DNA from: CAYWMP01 sp964459445 | GTDB lineage: Bacteria > Desulfobacterota > DSM-4660 > Desulfatiglandales > HGW-15 | Assembly (NCBI GenBank): GCA_964459445.1 | Contig: CAYWMP010000145.1 | Location: 1-15,504 of the forward strand | Direction: 5' to 3' | Length of the DNA: 15,504 nucleotides | Shown: piece after piece, positions 12,361 through 15,504 of the stretch | How the letters are laid out: each line of letters begins with the position of its first letter | Position numbering within the stretch: position 1 is the stretch's first letter | The notes under the pieces: generated by a model | What the model was told of the DNA's origin: nothing | Database searches by the model: none | The model's input: only the letters and a program-made list of their open reading frames with translations | Position numbers and translations under genes: made by a program

Positions 12361-14106
12361 TTATTTCACGCGACCCTCGCGCCAGGCCTTAATAAGGTCG
12401 TCGTAGTTGACCGTCTCACCTTGCGGCTTCTCATTGACTTTCGCCTTCGGCGAACCGGGCTTGTTCAGCCAGTAGGACTCGTCCCTTTCGGGGTTCAGCT
12501 TCGGTCCGAATTTGCCCTGTGTACCTGAGCGCGCTATGCGCATCAGTATACGATCTTGTTCGCGGGCGAGATTGTTCATCGCTGTACTTACGGTCACTTC
12601 ACCGGAAACCGCCTCTCCGATATTTTGCCACCACAACTGTGCCAGCTTCGGATAATCAGGCACGTTGGTCCCTGTTGGCGTCCAGGCGACACGCGCCGGG
12701 CTGCGATAAAACTCCACCAGCCCGCCGAGCTTCGGCGCACGCTCGGTGAAAGACTCGTGCCGGATATCGCTGTCGCGGATGGGCGTCAGGCCCACGTGGG
12801 TCTTTTTCAGCGATGTGGTCTTAGCCACGCAGAACTGCGCGAAGAGCCATGCGGCCTTTCGCCGCTCGAGCGGCGTGCTCTTCATCAGCGTCCAGGACCC
12901 GCAATCCTGATAGCCCAGCTTCATCCCTTCTCCCCAGTAGGGTCCGTGCGGCGAGGGAGCCATGCGCCATTTCGGGGTTCCGTCCTCGTTGACCGTTGGG
13001 CCTGGGGCGACCATGGTCGGGACGAATGCCGTGTACCAGAAGATCTGCTGGGCCACATGGCCCTTGGCCAGGACCGGCAGGTACGTGTAGAAATCCATCC
13101 CCAGCGCACCCGGAGGCGCGTATTTCCGGAGCCATTCCATATACTTGCGGAGCGCATATTTGGCTGCCGGTCCGTTGGCGCCGCCGCCGCGAGCCACGCT
13201 CGCCCCTACCGGGCGGTTGTTCTCATCTACACGGATGCCCCATTCATCAACCGGCTTGCCATTGGGAATCCCCTTATCGCCGGCACCGGCCATCGACAGC
13301 CAGGCATCGGTAAAACGCCAGCCCAGGTCCGGGGCCCTTTTGCCGTAGTCGTTGTGACCGTAAATGGCTCTGCCGTCGATTTCCTGGATATGCTCACTGA
13401 AGAACTCGGCAATGTCCTCGTAGGCCGACCAGTTGACCGGTACGCCCAGCTCGTAGCCGTAGATTTCCTTGAACTTCTTTTTGAAATCCAGACGGTTAAA
13501 CCAGTCGTAGCGGAACCAGTAAAGGTTGGCGAACTGCTGATCCGGAAGCTGATATAGCTTGCCGTCCGGGCCGGTGGTGAAGGATTTACCCATGAAATCG
13601 TCTACATCAAGTGTCGGCAGGGTCACGTCCTTGCCTTCACCCTTCATAAAGTCGTCCAAGGGAACCACAAACCCGTAGCGCATGTGAGTACCGATGAGAT
13701 CGGAATCGTTAATATAGGCATCATAGACGTTTTTCCCGGACGCCCACTGCGTCTGCAGCTTTTCGATGACATCACCTTCCTGAATCAGGTCATGGGAGAC
13801 CTTGATACCGGTAATCTCTTCGAACGCCTTGGTCAGCACTTTCGACTCATATTCGTGGGTCGGAATGGTCTCGGAGACGACCTTAATATGCATACCCTTG
13901 AAGGGCTTGGCCGCATTGATGAACCACTCCATCTCTTTCATCTGCTCAGCCTTGCTCAACGTCGACGGCTGAAATTCATTGTCGACCCACTTCTTCGCGG
14001 CCTCCATGTTCGCGCTCACAGAACTGACAAAGAACCCGAACGTTACAGCCAATACACCAACCAGGAACATCACCCTGGTCTTTTTCCTCGACATCATTTC
14101 TATCAT
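12361..14106 (-). CDS. glpV: Glycerol ABC transporter substrate-binding protein
   Basis: The 581-residue periplasmic solute-binding protein has a signal peptide (about 1-32: basic RKKTR, a hydrophobic core, and a VSA site before N33). The mature protein has the family-1 extracellular solute-binding fold: MHIKVVSETIPTHEYESKVLTKAFEEITGIKVSHDLIQEGD near the N-terminus, KLYQLPDQQFANLYWFRYDWFNR in the middle, and many Trp/Tyr residues as in sugar and polyol binders. It is longer than most such proteins (usually about 420), as is the rhizobial glycerol-binding GlpV, and its neighbours glpU and glpK support that assignment. ATG 14106 has GAGGAGG 7 bases upstream, an excellent start; ATGs a few codons later are less well placed. 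A strong hairpin follows before glpK. GC content looks higher here than in the R-M region. Confidence 0.92.
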   Translation of the reverse strand: MIEMMSRKKTRVMFLVGVLAVTFGFFVSSVSANMEAAKKWVDNEFQPSTLSKAEQMKEMEWFINAAKPFKGMHIKVVSETIPTHEYESKVLTKAFEEITGIKVSHDLIQEGDVIEKLQTQWASGKNVYDAYINDSDLIGTHMRYGFVVPLDDFMKGEGKDVTLPTLDVDDFMGKSFTTGPDGKLYQLPDQQFANLYWFRYDWFNRLDFKKKFKEIYGYELGVPVNWSAYEDIAEFFSEHIQEIDGRAIYGHNDYGKRAPDLGWRFTDAWLSMAGAGDKGIPNGKPVDEWGIRVDENNRPVGASVARGGGANGPAAKYALRKYMEWLRKYAPPGALGMDFYTYLPVLAKGHVAQQIFWYTAFVPTMVAPGPTVNEDGTPKWRMAPSPHGPYWGEGMKLGYQDCGSWTLMKSTPLERRKAAWLFAQFCVAKTTSLKKTHVGLTPIRDSDIRHESFTERAPKLGGLVEFYRSPARVAWTPTGTNVPDYPKLAQLWWQNIGEAVSGEVTVSTAMNNLAREQDRILMRIARSGTQGKFGPKLNPERDESYWLNKPGSPKAKVNEKPQGETVNYDDLIKAWREGRVK

Positions 14107-14121
14107 ATGCGAACCTCCTCT

Positions 14122-14177
14122 TGGCCTTCAATTGTTTTCATTTAGTCTCCGGATCTACACCATCGGGGTGAAGGCCA
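14122..14177 (-). promoter_or_regulatory. Inverted repeat in the glpU-glpV gap
   Basis: TGGCCTTCA (14122-14130) and TGAAGGCCA (14169-14177) form a perfect 9-base inverted repeat with a 38-base interior. The interior also holds one of two CCGGATCT copies (14149-14156; the other is at 14198-14205). The repeat lies directly before the glpV ribosome binding site. It may be an RNA structure controlling glpV, but the long loop makes this uncertain. Confidence 0.3.
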
Positions 14178-14215
14178 TAAACGCCCGACAATGTAAACCG
14201 GATCTCGCTTTCCAA

Positions 14216-14500
14216 TCACCCCCAACGCATCACAACAATGATCCAGCACACGGCAATGGCAAGCATGATCCAAAGGGTAAAATCGGTCAATCCGAGCCAT
14301 GCGAGAAAGATGTAGACACTGCTTAATAACCCTATAAAGAGCCGATCACCAGGTGTGGTCGGAATCGGCAGAAAACCGCGGCGTTCGATGGAAGGTGATA
14401 TTGTTTGCCATATCGTCATGGCAACCAGGATCAGGAAAATGGCGATGAAGAAAATTGCCGTCGGAAGTGTCCACTCCATCCATTCCAGAGTCAGAGTCAT
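14216..14500 (-). CDS. glpU: DUF2160 small membrane protein of the glycerol transporter
   Basis: The 94-residue, very hydrophobic protein has three likely transmembrane segments (about 11-31, 53-70 and 73-91) and the conserved loop WQTISPSIERRGFLPIPTTPGDRLF (about 31-55) typical of DUF2160. In rhizobial glycerol uptake operons (glpSTPQUV) the corresponding gene is glpU, between the permease and binding-protein genes, exactly as here. Its role in transport is not established; a small accessory subunit in the inner membrane is the usual guess. ATG 14500 has AGAGGA 6 bases upstream. The gene begins 12 bases after the glpQ stop, so the two are surely co-transcribed. Confidence 0.9.
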   Translation of the reverse strand: MTLTLEWMEWTLPTAIFFIAIFLILVAMTIWQTISPSIERRGFLPIPTTPGDRLFIGLLSSVYIFLAWLGLTDFTLWIMLAIAVCWIIVVMRWG

Positions 14501-14512
14501 TGTTGTTCCTCT

Positions 14513-15316
14513 TTACACACGGCCCAGGGCAAAGCCCTTGGCCATATGATTGCGTGTGAACCAGATCACCATCATACCCGGTACAATCGTGAGCATACCG
14601 GCCGCGGCCAGCAGACCGTAGTCAAGACCGGTCGCGCTAATTGTGCGCGTCATGATTGCCCCGATGGGTTTCGCATTCGTTACCGTCAGTGTTCGGGCAA
14701 TCAACAGCTCGACCCAACTGAACATAAAACAGAAAAACGCCGTCACGCCGACCCCGGCCCTGATCAGCGGGATAAAGATGGTTATAAAGAAGCGCGGAAA
14801 ACTGTACCCGTCGATAAAAGCGGTTTCATCAATTTCTTTGGGAATCCCGGACATAAAGCCTTCCAATATCCACACCGCCAGGGGCACGTTGAACAGACAA
14901 TGAGCCAGCGCCACTGCAATATGCGTATCCATCAGACCGACTGAGGAATACAGTTGGAAAAAGGGCAGCGCGAAAACTGCCGCCGGCGCCATCCGGTTGG
15001 TGAGCAACCAAAAAAACAGTTGCTTGTCACCGACGAACTGGTAACGTGAAAAGGCGTAGGCAGCAGGCAGTGCCGTTACCAACGAGATAACTGTATTGAT
15101 GCTGACGTAGATGATGGAGTTGATGTAACCGGAGTACCAGGATGCATCCGTAAAGATTTTGATGTAGTTTTTAAATGTCGCATCAATCGGGAACAGGGCG
15201 AAGGGCCCGAGGATGTCGGCGTTGGTCCGCAATGACATATTGAGCATCCAATAGATCGGCATCAACAGCAGCCCAAAATAGATGGCCAGGCCGATGGTTT
15301 TTTTCTTTACTTTCAT
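14513..15316 (-). CDS. glpQ: Glycerol ABC transporter permease (MalG-type)
   Basis: The 267-residue inner-membrane permease is of the binding-protein-dependent MalG/carbohydrate type, with about six transmembrane helices (first about 8-27, last about 236-254). The cytoplasmic EAA loop, which contacts the ATPase, is seen at about 161-189: EIDETAFIDGYSF followed by IFIPLIRAG. With GlpP it would form the channel that carries glycerol into the cell. The symbol follows the rhizobial glpSTPQUV naming; E. coli glpQ is an unrelated phosphodiesterase. ATG 15316 overlaps the glpP stop by 4 bases (ATGA) and has AAGGAGA upstream inside glpP, so translation is coupled. Substrate is inferred from the neighbours glpU, glpV and glpK. 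Confidence 0.92.
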   Translation of the reverse strand: MKVKKKTIGLAIYFGLLLMPIYWMLNMSLRTNADILGPFALFPIDATFKNYIKIFTDASWYSGYINSIIYVSINTVISLVTALPAAYAFSRYQFVGDKQLFFWLLTNRMAPAAVFALPFFQLYSSVGLMDTHIAVALAHCLFNVPLAVWILEGFMSGIPKEIDETAFIDGYSFPRFFITIFIPLIRAGVGVTAFFCFMFSWVELLIARTLTVTNAKPIGAIMTRTISATGLDYGLLAAAGMLTIVPGMMVIWFTRNHMAKGFALGRV

Positions 15317-15504
15317 CCCTTCTCTCCTTTTCCGACTCTCTGAAGTGCCTGGTAAAACATATAACTGAACAGCAGAACGATGACAAAGTAGATGAGCGAA
15401 AAGGCCCCGCCCGGTCCCAGGTCGAATTGTAAGAGGGCGATCTTGACCAGATAAATAGAAAGGAATGTGGTCGAATTGCCGGGACCGCCTCCGGTCAGCA
15501 CGAA
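15313..15504 (-). CDS. glpP: Glycerol ABC transporter permease, C-terminal part (partial)
   Basis: This is the C-terminal 63 residues of a binding-protein-dependent permease whose start lies beyond the right edge; the frame is open to the last base, and the GTG at 15501 is an internal valine codon (FVLTGGGPG). The stretch LTGGGPGNSTTFLSIYLVKIAL is the hallmark of the MalF/UgpA-type partner permease, followed by a last transmembrane helix (LIYFVIVLLFSYMFYQAL) and a short basic tail. It overlaps glpQ by 4 bases. It would pair with GlpQ in the membrane. The ATPase genes usually found before it (glpS, glpT) would be off the window. Confidence 0.88.
   Translation of the reverse strand, partial: FVLTGGGPGNSTTFLSIYLVKIALLQFDLGPGGAFSLIYFVIVLLFSYMFYQALQRVGKGEKG

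Noticed and set aside
12556..13557. 333-residue open frame on the plus strand
   Set aside because: It is antisense to glpV, whose signal peptide, family motifs and ribosome binding site are clear. The frame is a by-product of GC-rich codon use and has low-complexity Arg/Pro/His content.
1..15504. CRISPR array, tRNA or rRNA gene, transposase or integrase gene
   Set aside because: No regularly spaced repeats, cloverleaf or conserved rRNA stretch was seen, and no protein resembled a transposase, integrase or reverse transcriptase.

Overview
The window looks like chromosomal DNA from a deltaproteobacterium (Desulfobacterota), probably an anaerobe of the sulfate-reducer type. This is an inference. 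It rests on anaerobic-type glycerol-3-phosphate dehydrogenase genes (glpA, glpB), a rubrerythrin-like diiron protein, and long nested-palindrome intergenic repeats of a style I associate with that group. No rRNA, tRNA, CRISPR array or transposase gene was recognised.

Left part (1-2672). After 590 bases without a convincing gene, but with a nested palindromic element at 390-505, there is a two-gene plus-strand unit. The first gene encodes an orphan protein that matches only the C-terminal half of translation initiation factor IF-2 and has no GTPase. The second encodes a secreted/anchored SH3-coiled-coil-membrane protein of the YgiM type. A convergent gene encodes a rubrerythrin-like ferritin-fold protein.

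Middle (about 2929-7429, plus strand) is an accessory island. It starts with a ribbon-helix-helix antitoxin and MazF toxin pair with a 7-base gene overlap. Next is a restriction-modification locus in the order DNA cytosine-C5 methyltransferase, putative DUF4928-type restriction endonuclease, Vsr mismatch endonuclease. It ends with an unrecognised 172-residue protein that has its own strong sigma-70-like promoter. In the R-M unit the methylase protects host sites, the endonuclease would cut unmodified DNA, and Vsr would start repair of the T:G mismatches left when 5-methylcytosine deaminates.

Right part (7522-15504, minus strand) is a glycerol uptake and catabolism operon, read from right to left: glpP (cut by the window end), glpQ, glpU (DUF2160), glpV, glpK, glpA, glpB. 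The ABC transporter of the rhizobial GlpSTPQUV type imports glycerol, GlpK phosphorylates it, and GlpAB oxidises glycerol-3-phosphate to dihydroxyacetone phosphate. The two ATPase genes (glpS, glpT) presumably lie beyond the right edge. No glpC follows glpB, so the electron route from GlpAB to the membrane is not explained here. Several intergenic gaps in this operon hold clear inverted repeats: glpU/glpV, glpV/glpK, glpK/glpA, and a large one that reaches into the glpA stop codon before glpB. These suggest segmental control of transcript stability.

The points most worth following up are the GTPase-less IF-2-like protein with altered fMet-tRNA-binding positions, the endonuclease candidate with a non-canonical His-Val-Thr-Thr motif, the nested palindromes, and the absence of glpC.
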